From assembly GCA_030407315.1 (NCBI GenBank), contig JALQPE010001027.1, positions 17,462 to 81,461 on the forward strand: a DNA stretch of 64,000 nucleotides. Direction: 5' to 3'. Below are positions 23,372-33,064 of the stretch, piece after piece; position 1 is the first letter of the stretch, and each line of letters opens with the position of its first letter. The stretch comes from Asparagopsis taxiformis. Lineage: Eukaryota > Rhodophyta > Florideophyceae > Bonnemaisoniales > Bonnemaisoniaceae. Under the pieces are notes generated by a model. It saw only the letters and a list, made by a program, of their open reading frames with translations. It ran no database searches and was not told the origin of the DNA. Position numbers and translations under genes: made by a program.

Positions 23372-26300
23372 TCACCCTGTCGCTCTACTCGGACCCGCTA
23401 CCTCTCCCCTTTCTATTCGCCCCATCGCTTTCATCACAGCCTCTACAATCCTTCCAATAAACGTCTTCCGGCTCGCCGCCGCCTCGCTTCCGGCTTGGTT
23501 TGTCGCGTTTTCCAAGTTCTCAATTCCTGTGATCCCTCTCATTTCCCGAAGGCCTTGCACAACGTCTGCAATGCCATATCCGCTGTTCCGTGCCATTCGT
23601 TGCAGAAATTCCTCTGTCATCAGCACTTTGATACCATCTTCATCCTCGATCATCAGCGCATCTCTACAATCTTCTAGCGTTAATCGATAGAACACAGGGA
23701 TTATAATCACAGCCCTTTCACCACCACTCCTGAAGCGTCGCAGGAAACACAGCAATTCTTTTATGGTCCATGGGCGACAAGCAAATTGCGGTGACAGTAT
23801 CACCACTGCTATCCTTGCTGTCTCCATTGCGCTGTCCATTTTCTGGGGAGCATTCTGCCCGGGATGTAGTTCCCTCTTGTCGAAAAACACTTTGAGACCA
23901 TTGGCGACAAGTTCTTCGAACAACGGTTCGGCAATGAATTGTTTGTCGGGGCCAGCGTGGCTGATGAAGACGTCGTAGACTTCATCTGCCCCGATGCCTG
24001 TGTCCGTGCTTGTGTTTAGTTGTGGGGGTGGGAGGAAAGGTATAGGAGGAGGAGGTTCATTGCGCGGTGGGATTTGGGTGTTGTCAGTTATGAGATCGAT
24101 GTAGCACATACCTCTTTCCCGTGTTAGAAGGTGTAATCGGGATGAGTCGGCGATGTAATGAGCTCCAAACACATTGCCCTCCACGGTGGCAATAATGGAA
24201 GACGATGCGCCTTGGCGATATTTTACATTCTGTGAATATTCGAAGCCTGATCCGTCAAACTCATAGTTGCATACCAAGTGAGGGGTTTCGGAATTGCTCA
24301 TTGGGGTACTATCGCAGTTGAGCTGTGCTTCGTCCAGCGTTTCTCCAGACTGCAGATTCCAGGACATAGACTTCGTATGGACGACTGACCGATTCTTGTC
24401 ATCTGGGTTCCGGTTTGCTGCTGCACAAGCTGAGATAATGTTTCCATCTGCACTGAATGACAGTGTCCCAATAGCCCGTCCCAGGTCACCTTCTGTCGTC
24501 CGCCTCAGGGCACTGGAACTAGGAGAATTCGATGCCTCATCCTGTTCAGCGGATGCTAACGATAGCGCCCATTCCTCAAGATCTGGGAGTGAATGTAAAA
24601 CATTTCCATTCTGACTGTCAACGATGGAAACAACACAACTCTGGTATTGAGAATATGCGACGAATCGCTGATCGTTCGACACGGTGAGTGGTTTAGGGCA
24701 ATAATGCTCCTCGGAAATTGTGAAACTCGAAATAACGCGATCGATGCGCTCTGACACGTCACACACGTTCCGTATCTCCATCAATTCCGACCGATAATTG
24801 ACCGTCAACATTGTTGACCCATCCTCCGAAACTCCAAACCTGCGCACATCGGGAAGAAATGGAGAGACCGACTCGATGGTGTTGCCGACTTGTTGCACAT
24901 CCCAAACTTGCACTTCATTTCCAGCCAAGGCGAACAAATCCGAGCCATCTCCTAGACATAGAGATTGGACAAAATATCGCGACACACTGGGAGGAGTGTC
25001 CACGAGTGACACCTCTCGACCATCGTTGCTCACACGCCATACACTCGTCTCCGATAAAACTGCTGAATATAATAAGCGCCCATCGCCACTGAACAGAACA
25101 CATTCCACACAACTGCGATGTCCGTCCGGTGATCTCCATAGTTCCTCGCCACTTTGCACGTCCCAAACCCGAACACTTCCATCCCACGACCCTGACGCCA
25201 GTAGTCTCCCATCAGCGCGCAACGCCACACTGTTCACCCAACTGGTGTGCTTCTCGAACACAGTGCTGTTGTCCTCGAAACTTTCCGTATCCCATACACG
25301 GAACTTTCTATCTAGTGTTGCAGACACCATCACATCTTCGCTTCCTCCAATGGCCAGCGAACTCACTGTATTACTATATGCGGCGACAATTTGAACTACG
25401 CTCCCGCTCAGTATGTCCATCACTAATAGTCGTCCTTCACGAGTGCCCAGAACAACTTTCTTCAACGAAGGCAATACCTGCATGCATGAGATCCATTCTT
25501 GGTCTTTTGGTTTCACTTGCGTCGTTCGCCATTTCTCTTCATTCTTCCATATCGTAACTTGCCCGGTACGATCGCACGAATACATCGTCCCTGAAATGCG
25601 GTCGAAAAATACACACAAAACAGGATAACCAGCGTGATGAACTAGAGTCTTCTTCACCGTCCCATCACCTCCATCCAACACCCATATCTCCCCTTTCCAC
25701 CCTCCCACAATAACTTCTCCCCCCGTACCAACACACATGCATTTCCCTTCATTTTCCAGCTCCAGTACTCGCCTCAACCAGCTCCTCCCACTCTCCAGCA
25801 CCCCAGGCCCACAACGAGCCCATGGCCGCTCCCCATATCGCTCAATACTATCAACTATTCGCTCCACTATTCCACTCTCGCTCACTACATCTCGCAGTCG
25901 TCCAAATAGTTGATACGTGCATTGATCTCGATTCTTCACACAATGCGGTATCATGCACAGCCCCATTGCCCTCATGACCACGTCCAAATCGCGCACTATT
26001 CTCCTCACGTTCTCCTTCTTCTCTTCTTCTTCTAGGTACTTTCGCAACATCTCGACCTCCGTGATTACCTTCCGAAACGCCGGTTGCTCTTCATCCTTGT
26101 TCACCTCTTCGATCCAGCGATAATCCGTCAATAGCTTTACCGCCCCATTGATGCGACCAGCTCCGAGTAGGTGACGCACCACATGCTCCCTCATGTACTT
26201 CTCGCTCTCCGTCTTCTTCAGCTTCCACCATTCTTCTTCTTCGATCTCATTCTCTCCCGTCCTCCCATTCCCAGACACTTTGAATGAATCAACCAGCCTC

Positions 26301-27748
26301 CCATGCCACTTCATCACACCACCTTCTCCCTCACTCATCTTCACACTTAGGTCCAACACCAAGTCGTGAACACACACTCCTACTACCCCTTGGCCCCTCT
26401 CTCGAACTTCTGACACAAGACTGTTTCGTGATAACATCATCACTCCAGCCTCCACATCACTCACTCCCCACAATCGCTCAATCACACACACTGGCAAAAT
26501 CATCTGTTTCTCCATGATGCACAACGACCGAAACATGTCTCTGGCACCGAGCTCATCACCCAGTTCTTCTGTCTTCTTCGTCGACTCCCACCTCTCCTCG
26601 AGAAACTGTACACTCGTCTCTAGTGCATTACCCAGGCCTTTGTGCCCATCTCCATGTTCTGCACCAGCAACTTGTCGAGGCTTCGTTTTCAATCGTTCCC
26701 AGTACAGACCAAAAGCACTCTCGTCACACACACTCGAGCTTGGGTCCATCTGCTGCCTCACTCCAGAGCCAGAAACACTCAATGCTAGTGGCAATCCAGC
26801 ACATGTTTCTACAATACTGTTCAGCGCGTTCTGGTTCTGAGGTGAGAGCGATGAGATATCGGAAGTTTCGATACGTGCATGGTGGCAGAATATGCGGAGA
26901 GTCTTGTCGGTGTCCAATTCTTCGGGGTTGATTGATACAGTAAAGGTGCGAAGGCCATCAGCTATATCCCTGCTTCTTGTCGACATCAGCACCTTCAACG
27001 ATGAGTTAGGATTGGTTTGCACAGCTATGTTCATTGCACACACCAAGTTGTACACATTTGCATTGACATCCCAAACATCGTCAAAAAGCAACAGGTAATG
27101 TTTCGTCCCTAGACGTTGCATGAGCTTAGTAATCATCGTGCGGTGCGTGTCCTCAGAGGCGGCCATTTCTATGAAATCATCTGAAAAGTCTGGGAGCGTC
27201 GATTTCACAAATGTTTCTAGATGACGGATAAACGAGGAGAGCGTAATGTCGTGACCAAGCTCAAAAAACCACACACCATCATAGTATTTGTCCTTGACCT
27301 CGCTGTCACCACCAAGAGCGCGCAGAATGGTTGTCTTCCCTGCTCCGCCCATACCAACAAGTGCGATAGAGCTTTGCGATCGGTCATCACACAGAAGGGC
27401 GCGCTTCACTACACTCTCGGGCGCGGTGGAGGATGGTGACAGATCGAGTATTGGGGGCAGAATAGGCGGGACATAGTCGGATCTTTCGACAACGTGCACT
27501 CGGGGGATAGCAAGTGGGGCTAGAGAAGCAGATTGGGCTGGAGAGGACTGTGACGGTGGGGAGGACGTCGGAGGTGCTGGCGAGACGGGCAGTGCAGTGA
27601 TCGGTGCGGAGGACGCGGCGGGGGAGTCGGTGGTCGGTTGAGGCGTTGTTTGGCTTGGGTCGCTGGAAACAGGAGCTTGGTTAGACGGTGGATCGGAGGT
27701 TGCAGGATTGGGAACAGAGGGGTTTAGTCGAGAGAAGCATTTACCCAT
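23372..27748 (-). CDS. NB-ARC/WD40/TIR NLR-like receptor, copy 3, intact
   Basis: 1,458 residues, no intron. MGKCFSR start: Gly2 and Ser6 fit N-myristoylation and Cys4 could be palmitoylated, so membrane anchoring is predicted. Residues 8-110 are a Pro/Ser/Thr-rich linker. NB-ARC: P-loop GMGGAGKTT 132-140, Walker B LLLFDDVWD 219-227, STRSR 256-260, GLPLALS 318-324, MHD-like VHD 460-462. About 480-670 is charged and helical, comparable to the APAF-1 helical domain. About 676-1,220 is a WD40 propeller with clear VRVWD blades. TIR from about 1,255 (DEVYDVFISHAGPD) has RPWTIKEL, placing the putative NADase Glu near 1,331. The likely role is ligand sensing by WD40, NB-ARC oligomerisation and TIR signalling or NAD cleavage; this is inferred from the domains. 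The TIR is C-terminal, unlike plant TNLs. Confidence 0.93.
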   Translation of the reverse strand: MGKCFSRLNPSVPNPATSDPPSNQAPVSSDPSQTTPQPTTDSPAASSAPITALPVSPAPPTSSPPSQSSPAQSASLAPLAIPRVHVVERSDYVPPILPPILDLSPSSTAPESVVKRALLCDDRSQSSIALVGMGGAGKTTILRALGGDSEVKDKYYDGVWFFELGHDITLSSFIRHLETFVKSTLPDFSDDFIEMAASEDTHRTMITKLMQRLGTKHYLLLFDDVWDVNANVYNLVCAMNIAVQTNPNSSLKVLMSTRSRDIADGLRTFTVSINPEELDTDKTLRIFCHHARIETSDISSLSPQNQNALNSIVETCAGLPLALSVSGSGVRQQMDPSSSVCDESAFGLYWERLKTKPRQVAGAEHGDGHKGLGNALETSVQFLEERWESTKKTEELGDELGARDMFRSLCIMEKQMILPVCVIERLWGVSDVEAGVMMLSRNSLVSEVRERGQGVVGVCVHDLVLDLSVKMSEGEGGVMKWHGRLVDSFKVSGNGRTGENEIEEEEWWKLKKTESEKYMREHVVRHLLGAGRINGAVKLLTDYRWIEEVNKDEEQPAFRKVITEVEMLRKYLEEEEKKENVRRIVRDLDVVMRAMGLCMIPHCVKNRDQCTYQLFGRLRDVVSESGIVERIVDSIERYGERPWARCGPGVLESGRSWLRRVLELENEGKCMCVGTGGEVIVGGWKGEIWVLDGGDGTVKKTLVHHAGYPVLCVFFDRISGTMYSCDRTGQVTIWKNEEKWRTTQVKPKDQEWISCMQVLPSLKKVVLGTREGRLLVMDILSGSVVQIVAAYSNTVSSLAIGGSEDVMVSATLDRKFRVWDTESFEDNSTVFEKHTSWVNSVALRADGRLLASGSWDGSVRVWDVQSGEELWRSPDGHRSCVECVLFSGDGRLLYSAVLSETSVWRVSNDGREVSLVDTPPSVSRYFVQSLCLGDGSDLFALAGNEVQVWDVQQVGNTIESVSPFLPDVRRFGVSEDGSTMLTVNYRSELMEIRNVCDVSERIDRVISSFTISEEHYCPKPLTVSNDQRFVAYSQYQSCVVSIVDSQNGNVLHSLPDLEEWALSLASAEQDEASNSPSSSALRRTTEGDLGRAIGTLSFSADGNIISACAAANRNPDDKNRSVVHTKSMSWNLQSGETLDEAQLNCDSTPMSNSETPHLVCNYEFDGSGFEYSQNVKYRQGASSSIIATVEGNVFGAHYIADSSRLHLLTRERGMCYIDLITDNTQIPPRNEPPPPIPFLPPPQLNTSTDTGIGADEVYDVFISHAGPDKQFIAEPLFEELVANGLKVFFDKRELHPGQNAPQKMDSAMETARIAVVILSPQFACRPWTIKELLCFLRRFRSGGERAVIIIPVFYRLTLEDCRDALMIEDEDGIKVLMTEEFLQRMARNSGYGIADVVQGLREMRGITGIENLENATNQAGSEAAASRKTFIGRIVEAVMKAMGRIERGEVAGPSRATG

Positions 27749-28045
27749 GGTGCGATGCGTGTGTGAAGACAGTGGAGATAGAGGAGAGCGTTAGTAGAGA
27801 AGATGGTTGGAACGAATAGGACGAGTAGAACAAATAGAACAAGCGGAGAGCTGAAGACGGAAGCAGTAGCGGAGGGCGTTTCGGCGATACAATAGTGGAA
27901 GAGTCGGCGGCGCGCAGAGTTGAAGAGTTGCAGAGAGGACGGGGCTGACGTTGAGGTTGTGCGAATGACGATGACGTCGAAGTTTCCCACTTGAGATACG
28001 GTGCAATGTCCACGTGTAGACCGGAATAGAAATATCCGCATTGTT
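27749..28045 (-). promoter_or_regulatory. 5' flank of NLR copy 3, cut by nested retrotransposons
   Basis: Homologous to the copy 1 and 2 flanks up to target pentamer TTGTT (28,041-28,045). The original continuation is displaced to 32,914-32,923 and then 52,013 onward, so the native upstream region is now 24 kb away. Element B is the new neighbour. Confidence 0.55.
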
Positions 28046-28202
28046 TGTGAAACAAACGTGGTTGCTTGACCGTTTATTCCTCCCCGAGATCGTCGGCGGA
28101 GGTTTATCTATGTGTTGTGATGACTGTAAGTACTGTAAATGTGTAAGTTATTCGGAAAGGCTGGATGTAGTCACAGCGCGGAAAAAGAGAAGTTATTCGT
28201 CA
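28046..28202 (-). repeat. 3' LTR of element B (157 bp)
   Basis: Plus-strand view TGTGAAACAAACG..TTATTCGTCA. Matches 32,802-32,913 except for an extra 45 bp (about 28,156-28,200) bounded by the direct repeat AAGTTATTCG. The pol stop codon TGA is formed by the first bases of this LTR in element orientation. Confidence 0.92.
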
Positions 28203-30683
28203 GTCGCCGCGCGCTGTGAGTGGATTCAGACGAAGGAGTTGTACCTTGGCAGTGAATTGTGCAGGCTTGAGAGCCTTAGTTAATAGGTCTGCTGGGTTTT
28301 GCGCAGAAGGGATATGTGTAGGGAGTATAAACTTTTGTTTGACCTGTTCTCGTAGCCAATGGAATTTGACGTCAATGTGACGTGAGGTTGGTGTGGGGTA
28401 TTTGGCTTTAGCAGTACTGATGGCAGCTGCGTTGTCCATATAGAGAGGAATTGGGTCTGTTTGCGCGTGTCCCAGTTCTGTGAGAAAGTTAGAAATCGAT
28501 TTGAGTAGTAAGGTTGTTTGGAAAGCAGCGATATATTCAGCTGCGTGTGTAGAGGTGACAACGTTGCGTTGTCGGCGAGACTGCCATGATATGGGTGCAC
28601 TGTTGTAAAATATGATGGATCCAGAGGTAGAGCGGCGCGTATCAGGGCAAGCAGCAAAGTCGGAATCCGAATAAGCTTGTAAGCCGGTGGAGAATCCGCG
28701 AGGGTATAGAATTCCTTTGGATGAGGAGGTTTTGAGATGGCGTAAAATACGGATGGCGGCCTTCCAATGGTGTTGTGTCGGAGCATGTGAGTAACGGCCG
28801 AGGAAGCCTACAATGTAGGATAAGTCGGGGCGGGTGGAATCACATAGGTATCGAAGGGATCCTATAAGGCTTTTGTATTCATAAGTGGATGTGTCCAGTG
28901 GTTTGCTTTCACTGTTTAAGTCGGCAACGATTTCTGAAGCGATGGGAGATGGGAAGGGTTTGGCATCAGTTTGTCCAAAGCGATCGATGAGATTTTGGAT
29001 GTATCCAGGCTGTGAAATCTTGATGCCTTCTTTTGAGTGTTCTACTTTCCAGCCAAGTATGTTTGTTACTTGTCCGAGATCTTTGAGAGTATATTTCTGT
29101 TGAAGTCTTGTTTTAACCTTATTGACAAGGGGAATATGGTTAGAGACCACGAGGAAGTCATCCACCGTGATGACGAGTAAGACGAAGTGGGATGGGTTAA
29201 TTTGGTGACGGAGAAGAAAAGAGCAGGTGTCAGATGTAAGGCGGGAGAAGTCGGAGACGTTGAGAAAGTCTGCCAGGCCTTCAGTGAATATCTTACAAGC
29301 CTGGCGACTGCCATACATGTTTCCAGTCAGTTTGGCTACATGATTTGGATATTTTAAAGTGCCATCGAAACGGCGCGGTTGGTGGAGGAAGATGTGTCGA
29401 TCTTCTGTAAACAGCTCATGTAAGAATGCGGCTTCAAGGTCCCAGTGAAAGGTGTGCCAATTATGAGCAGCCGCAAGTGCTAGGGCCGTTCGTATCGCTT
29501 CGCGGCTGGCAACTGGACTAGATAAATCATCCGGATCGTAGTGTAGGCCGGAAATTTGGCGGTCACCTCGTATAGTACAGCGAACTTTGCGGGTAGTGGG
29601 TGAACCATCACTGTCAGTTTTGAGTTTTATGACAGTTTGAACCGGGAGGAGCTTCGTATTGGGTGGGACATCGGTCTTGGGTATGTACGTCAGTACACCA
29701 CGCTCTTCCAAATTGTCGAGTTCTGCGTTCCATGCAATTTCCCATTCCCTGGCGTCTGGAGCGGATCGAGCTTGCTTTACGTTTTTGGGCTCCGTAAAGG
29801 TTAACGACGGTGTTTTGGCAGTTAGTGTCATCGATGAGGGAGATGTGGTACAAATGGGATCATGCAGGGGGTCGTAAATGGTGAAATCTCGTGTGCGGCA
29901 TCGTGATATCTTGTGTGAGTTGCGATCGTAAACAAAGTAGTGGTTGTAGTCGCATCGTCCAATGTATGTGACGAGTTTGGAACGGGACTGCAGTTTGTTA
30001 TGTGGGGATGGGTCATGGATGTAGCCGTCGGTACCGAATGGGAGGAGTGAGTCGACTTGTGGGTGAATATTGTGCCAAAGGGCAGCTGGGAGCTGGCCAT
30101 GTGCTGCATGCGGGGTGTGGTTGTACGTGTCAGCTGCGGCAATGGCAGCGTAGTCCCACAGTTCTAATGGTAAATTGGCGGATAGGAGTGTGGTACGGGT
30201 TGTGTTCATGATTGTACGATTCACTCGCTCGGCAAGAGAATTTTCTTGCGGGGTGTGAGGTATGGTAGGGTGAAGGTGGATGTTGTGTTGTTTGTAAAAG
30301 GATGTGAGGGAATGTGTGTGGTATTCTTTGGCATTGTCTGAGGTGAGCTGTGTGATGCGGTGTGGGGTATGAGTGAGTGTGTCAGTGATGTGTTGAGATA
30401 GGGTGGAGCCTACGTCCGCTTTTGATTTGATGGGTATCAGAGTGAGGAATCTGCTGCCTTCGTCAAGGAAGGTAATGAAGAAACGATTGCGGGAAAAGGA
30501 ATTATGAGGCATGGGACCGCAGACATCGGTGTGTAGGTGAGAACCGATAGGGGCAAGGCGTACTTTGCGGCGGAATGGAGCTGCGTGCATTTTTCCTTGT
30601 GCACAGCCAGAGCAGATGAAATCACGAGGGGGTGTGCGGAGCAGTGTTGAAGGCATGTTGGAAACAAGGCCATTCTTAGCCAT
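28200..30683 (-). CDS. pol of element B (integrase, RT, RNase H)
   Basis: 827 codons from Met 30,683, but the same frame is open further upstream to about 31,120 and contains the pre-integrase motif (DYHKWHLKLNHIHP), so the true product begins upstream, by frameshift from gag. Integrase: CSGC, Asp in HTDVCGP, Asp in TSDNAKEY, Glu in QENSLAER. RT: GRDEx-type chemistry is not needed for the call; the core box reads LVITVDDFLVVS, with Thr where Tyr or Phe is usual. RNase H ends with SRHIDVKFHWLREQ and ADLLTKALKPAQF. Pol lies in the -1 frame relative to gag with a short overlap. I found no canonical slippery heptamer in the overlap. Confidence 0.92.
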   Translation of the reverse strand: MAKNGLVSNMPSTLLRTPPRDFICSGCAQGKMHAAPFRRKVRLAPIGSHLHTDVCGPMPHNSFSRNRFFITFLDEGSRFLTLIPIKSKADVGSTLSQHITDTLTHTPHRITQLTSDNAKEYHTHSLTSFYKQHNIHLHPTIPHTPQENSLAERVNRTIMNTTRTTLLSANLPLELWDYAAIAAADTYNHTPHAAHGQLPAALWHNIHPQVDSLLPFGTDGYIHDPSPHNKLQSRSKLVTYIGRCDYNHYFVYDRNSHKISRCRTRDFTIYDPLHDPICTTSPSSMTLTAKTPSLTFTEPKNVKQARSAPDAREWEIAWNAELDNLEERGVLTYIPKTDVPPNTKLLPVQTVIKLKTDSDGSPTTRKVRCTIRGDRQISGLHYDPDDLSSPVASREAIRTALALAAAHNWHTFHWDLEAAFLHELFTEDRHIFLHQPRRFDGTLKYPNHVAKLTGNMYGSRQACKIFTEGLADFLNVSDFSRLTSDTCSFLLRHQINPSHFVLLVITVDDFLVVSNHIPLVNKVKTRLQQKYTLKDLGQVTNILGWKVEHSKEGIKISQPGYIQNLIDRFGQTDAKPFPSPIASEIVADLNSESKPLDTSTYEYKSLIGSLRYLCDSTRPDLSYIVGFLGRYSHAPTQHHWKAAIRILRHLKTSSSKGILYPRGFSTGLQAYSDSDFAACPDTRRSTSGSIIFYNSAPISWQSRRQRNVVTSTHAAEYIAAFQTTLLLKSISNFLTELGHAQTDPIPLYMDNAAAISTAKAKYPTPTSRHIDVKFHWLREQVKQKFILPTHIPSAQNPADLLTKALKPAQFTAKVQLLRLNPLTARGD

Positions 30684-31093
30684 GTAGTGAATCTTGTTTG
30701 GATGAATGTGGTTCAGTTTAAGATGCCACTTGTGGTAGTCTCTGATAGTGGACGGTAGATCCGCCTTGAGTCTTGGGTGCGTTCGTGGAGGGATACGAGG
30801 TTTTTGAGATTGGGGCTTCTTGGAAATGACCTTTTTGAGAAATGTAATAGGTTGAGAACGTTTCTGTGAGCGCGATTTGCGAAGGCGCTTGGGAATTATA
30901 TTTGGCGTTTGAGCTGGTGGCTTGTTTGTAGAGGATAGTTTGATTTGTTTTGATTTTCGTATGGTAGGGAGTGCTCGTGCGCCATTGGCAAGCGTTTTTT
31001 GCCTGTTGTTCCTTCTTAAGCGGCGTAATTGCGACTTGTGTGGGTTAGGATATCGTAGACGATAGAGTCCTTCGCGCGTCTTGGAAGCAGTGG

Positions 31094-32416
31094 CTACGAT
31101 TTGGTCGCTGGGTGGGGAGGAGATGGTGTTTTAATGAAAGCTGTTTTCCGTTGGAATATGACGTCGTGTGTTTTGGCTATTTGGCCCACGGATAGCAGAT
31201 TATGCTGCAGTGAGGGAGCCACGACGACGTCGTGTGCCGGGAGGGGAGTGTGTTGTAGCGCAGGAATTGACGCTCGTCCACCATGTGTTACTTGTGCACG
31301 TCTGCCATCTGCGCATATTGTGGAAGACAGTTTCACGGGGATGTCTGTGGAGGGAGAAGTGAGGTGAGTACGATTTGCTCCGGAATCGAGAATGTAAGTT
31401 GTATGTTGACTGGAACTTACGTCATCGGAGTCAGAGTGTGGAGCAGGAGAATCATATCCTTCGGAGGGGTCAATAGCTTGGTGACCAATGTTTTGCGGCG
31501 GCGTGCGGCGGAATTGTTTGTGGTCGGAAGTATGCGGAAGACGTTCAAGCCGCTTGCGCATTTTGCAGTGGGAAGTATCATGGGAGCTCGTACCATGCAT
31601 GGTGCACCATCTGCCAGAGTGGCCATGTGGCCTTGGTATGTGGTTTTCGGGGTGAAAGGGATGAGGTTTGGGTGTGCGGCGAGTATAGCTGCGGCGTTGG
31701 TAGTATCGTTGAGGATTTCGGATGAAGGGAGGAGGAGTAGAATGGTTGGTGGGTTGGTTGGAGATAGAAGAGCATGAGCGGAGGTCATCGTGTTTGAGCA
31801 TCATGGCAGTGATGTGATGAAGAGAGGGTGGTCGGTCAGGATTCAAATCCATGTGTGCTGACACGGTTTGTAGGAATGTTGTCCATTCGGAATGACCTTC
31901 TAAGGCTTCCAGCATGAAACGAATGGTGGTTTGCTCGTTGGAAATTTCGGGGTAGTTGGATCTGATCATGACTGTCCGAAGTTCAAGGTGCTGATTGATG
32001 AAATTAGAAATGGGGGTAGAATGTGACCAATGTATGGAACGAGCTTTTCGGCGTAGGTTCTCAGGGGATTTTTCCGGACTCACGGTGGTCATTCGGTGAT
32101 GAATTTTGTTGTATAAAACACTAATAGGTCCGTGGAGTTCCGAGTCGGTGTAGTGTTTCATGATGTCTTGAGATAAAGTGGATAGTACAAGCAATTGGGC
32201 TTGTGTGTGTTTGGTGAAGTGCTCGGTCGCCATAATAGGGTCAGACGGAACAGGTATGTTGTTGGTCAAGTGGTCGTAGACACCTTGGGCTCGAGCAAAA
32301 TGTTCCACCGTTATTTTCCATGGAATGTAATTCCCATTGTTGAGTTCTGGTATTTCCAATTGGTGCTGGATCTGTGGAGTAGGCGGAACGGGGGTGGAAT
32401 GTTCATGGTCAGCCAT
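31094..32416 (-). CDS. gag-protease of element B
   Basis: 440 codons. Copia-type gag (start MADHEHSTP; LNNGNYIPWK near residue 26 is the usual N-terminal signature). A variant zinc knuckle, WCTMHGTSSHDTSHC, has spacing C-x2-H-x4-H-x4-C instead of CCHC. The protease Asp lies in YILDSGANRTHLT. The C-terminus (HNLLSVGQIAKTHDVIFQ) is the normal end of copia protease, so the reading frame ends just before the pre-integrase domain. Confidence 0.9.
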   Translation of the reverse strand: MADHEHSTPVPPTPQIQHQLEIPELNNGNYIPWKITVEHFARAQGVYDHLTNNIPVPSDPIMATEHFTKHTQAQLLVLSTLSQDIMKHYTDSELHGPISVLYNKIHHRMTTVSPEKSPENLRRKARSIHWSHSTPISNFINQHLELRTVMIRSNYPEISNEQTTIRFMLEALEGHSEWTTFLQTVSAHMDLNPDRPPSLHHITAMMLKHDDLRSCSSISNQPTNHSTPPPFIRNPQRYYQRRSYTRRTPKPHPFHPENHIPRPHGHSGRWCTMHGTSSHDTSHCKMRKRLERLPHTSDHKQFRRTPPQNIGHQAIDPSEGYDSPAPHSDSDDVSSSQHTTYILDSGANRTHLTSPSTDIPVKLSSTICADGRRAQVTHGGRASIPALQHTPLPAHDVVVAPSLQHNLLSVGQIAKTHDVIFQRKTAFIKTPSPPHPATKS

Positions 32417-32535
32417 GTTGTGAAGTTTGAGTGTTTCTGGAATAGAAGTAGAAAGTCAACAGAAATTGGGGAAAGGTCGCCGGAAAAATGAGGTAGTGGA
32501 TGAGTAAGTGTGTGTGGGAACACGTCGAAAATATA

Positions 32536-32718
32536 GCCGTAAAAGAGGCGTGATATTGAGAGGTGAGGGTCGCCGTGGACAGAGGCGAGATTGTGAAATG
32601 TAGATATCGCCGTAAAAGAGGCGTGTGATCAGTTACTGCCGTAAAAGAGGCGTGATAACGGGCTGGGAGTGTCGCCGTAAGAGAGGCGTGGAGCTAGATG
32701 GTGCCGTAAGAGAGGCAC
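32536..32718 (-). promoter_or_regulatory. Six repeated short hairpins in element B 5' leader
   Basis: Plus-strand motif GCCGTAAAAGAGGC and variants at 32,536, 32,571, 32,608, 32,638, 32,673 and 32,701. Each can form a 3-5 bp GC stem with an 8-nt loop. The last copy has GTGCC/GGCAC where others have CGCC/GGCG, a compensatory change that favours RNA structure. They lie between primer site and gag, where packaging or translation signals are found in retroelements; the function is inferred. Confidence 0.6.
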
Positions 32719-32787
32719 GGGTAGTGTGCAGCCGTGAGATCGGTGATTAGGAAGAATGGGCGGGTGGAGGGAAGCAGATTGTAGCGT

Positions 32788-32801
32788 CTGGGCTCATAAC
32801 C
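32788..32801 (-). other. Primer-binding site of element B
   Basis: Plus strand CTGGGCTCATAACC equals an initiator tRNA-Met anticodon arm and abuts the 5' LTR at 32,802. Element RNA would pair with this arm (half-tRNA priming). Confidence 0.85.
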
Positions 32802-32913
32802 TGTGAAACAAACGTGGTTGCTTGACCGTTTATTCCTCCCCGAGATCGTCGGCGGAGGTTTATCTATGTGTTGTGATGACTGTAAGTACTGTAAATGTGT
32901 AAGTTATTCGTCA
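32802..32913 (-). repeat. 5' LTR of element B (112 bp)
   Basis: Same ends as the 3' LTR but lacking the 45-bp block between AAGTTATTCG repeats. Followed by the TTGTT duplication at 32,914-32,918. Confidence 0.92.
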
Positions 32914-32923
32914 TTGTTGTCAT

Positions 32924-33050
32924 TGTCGGATGATCATACTAATCATACATACAATTACAGTAGGCACATACACTGGTATTTAAACCGGCACTGGACAACA
33001 GCGCCGTCGGAGTAAATGGTATCAAGGAGTAACCCTTCTCATTTACATCA
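32924..33050 (+). repeat. 5' LTR of element C (127 bp)
   Basis: TGTCGGATGATCATAC..TTTACATCA. Matches the 3' LTR except that 50 bp near its start are absent. Confidence 0.9.
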
Positions 33051-33064
33051 GGTTATGGTACCAG
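33051..33064 (+). other. Primer-binding site of element C (variant)
   Basis: GGTTATGGTACCAG directly after the LTR. It keeps the GGTTATGG core that pairs with the initiator-tRNA anticodon loop but differs at two stem positions from elements A and B and the miniatures. Confidence 0.7.

Larger units (their letters stand above)
28046..32913 (-). mobile_element. Copia element B, complete with LTRs and TSD
   Basis: Flanked by TTGTT (28,041-28,045 and 32,914-32,918). On the minus strand: 5' LTR 32,802-32,913, primer site, leader with repeated hairpins, gag-protease, integrase-RT-RNase H, 3' LTR 28,046-28,202. Both reading frames are long and open, so the element may be recent. The two LTRs differ by one 45-bp block present only in the 3' LTR. 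It landed in the NLR copy-3 promoter region 5 bp from element C. Confidence 0.93.
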
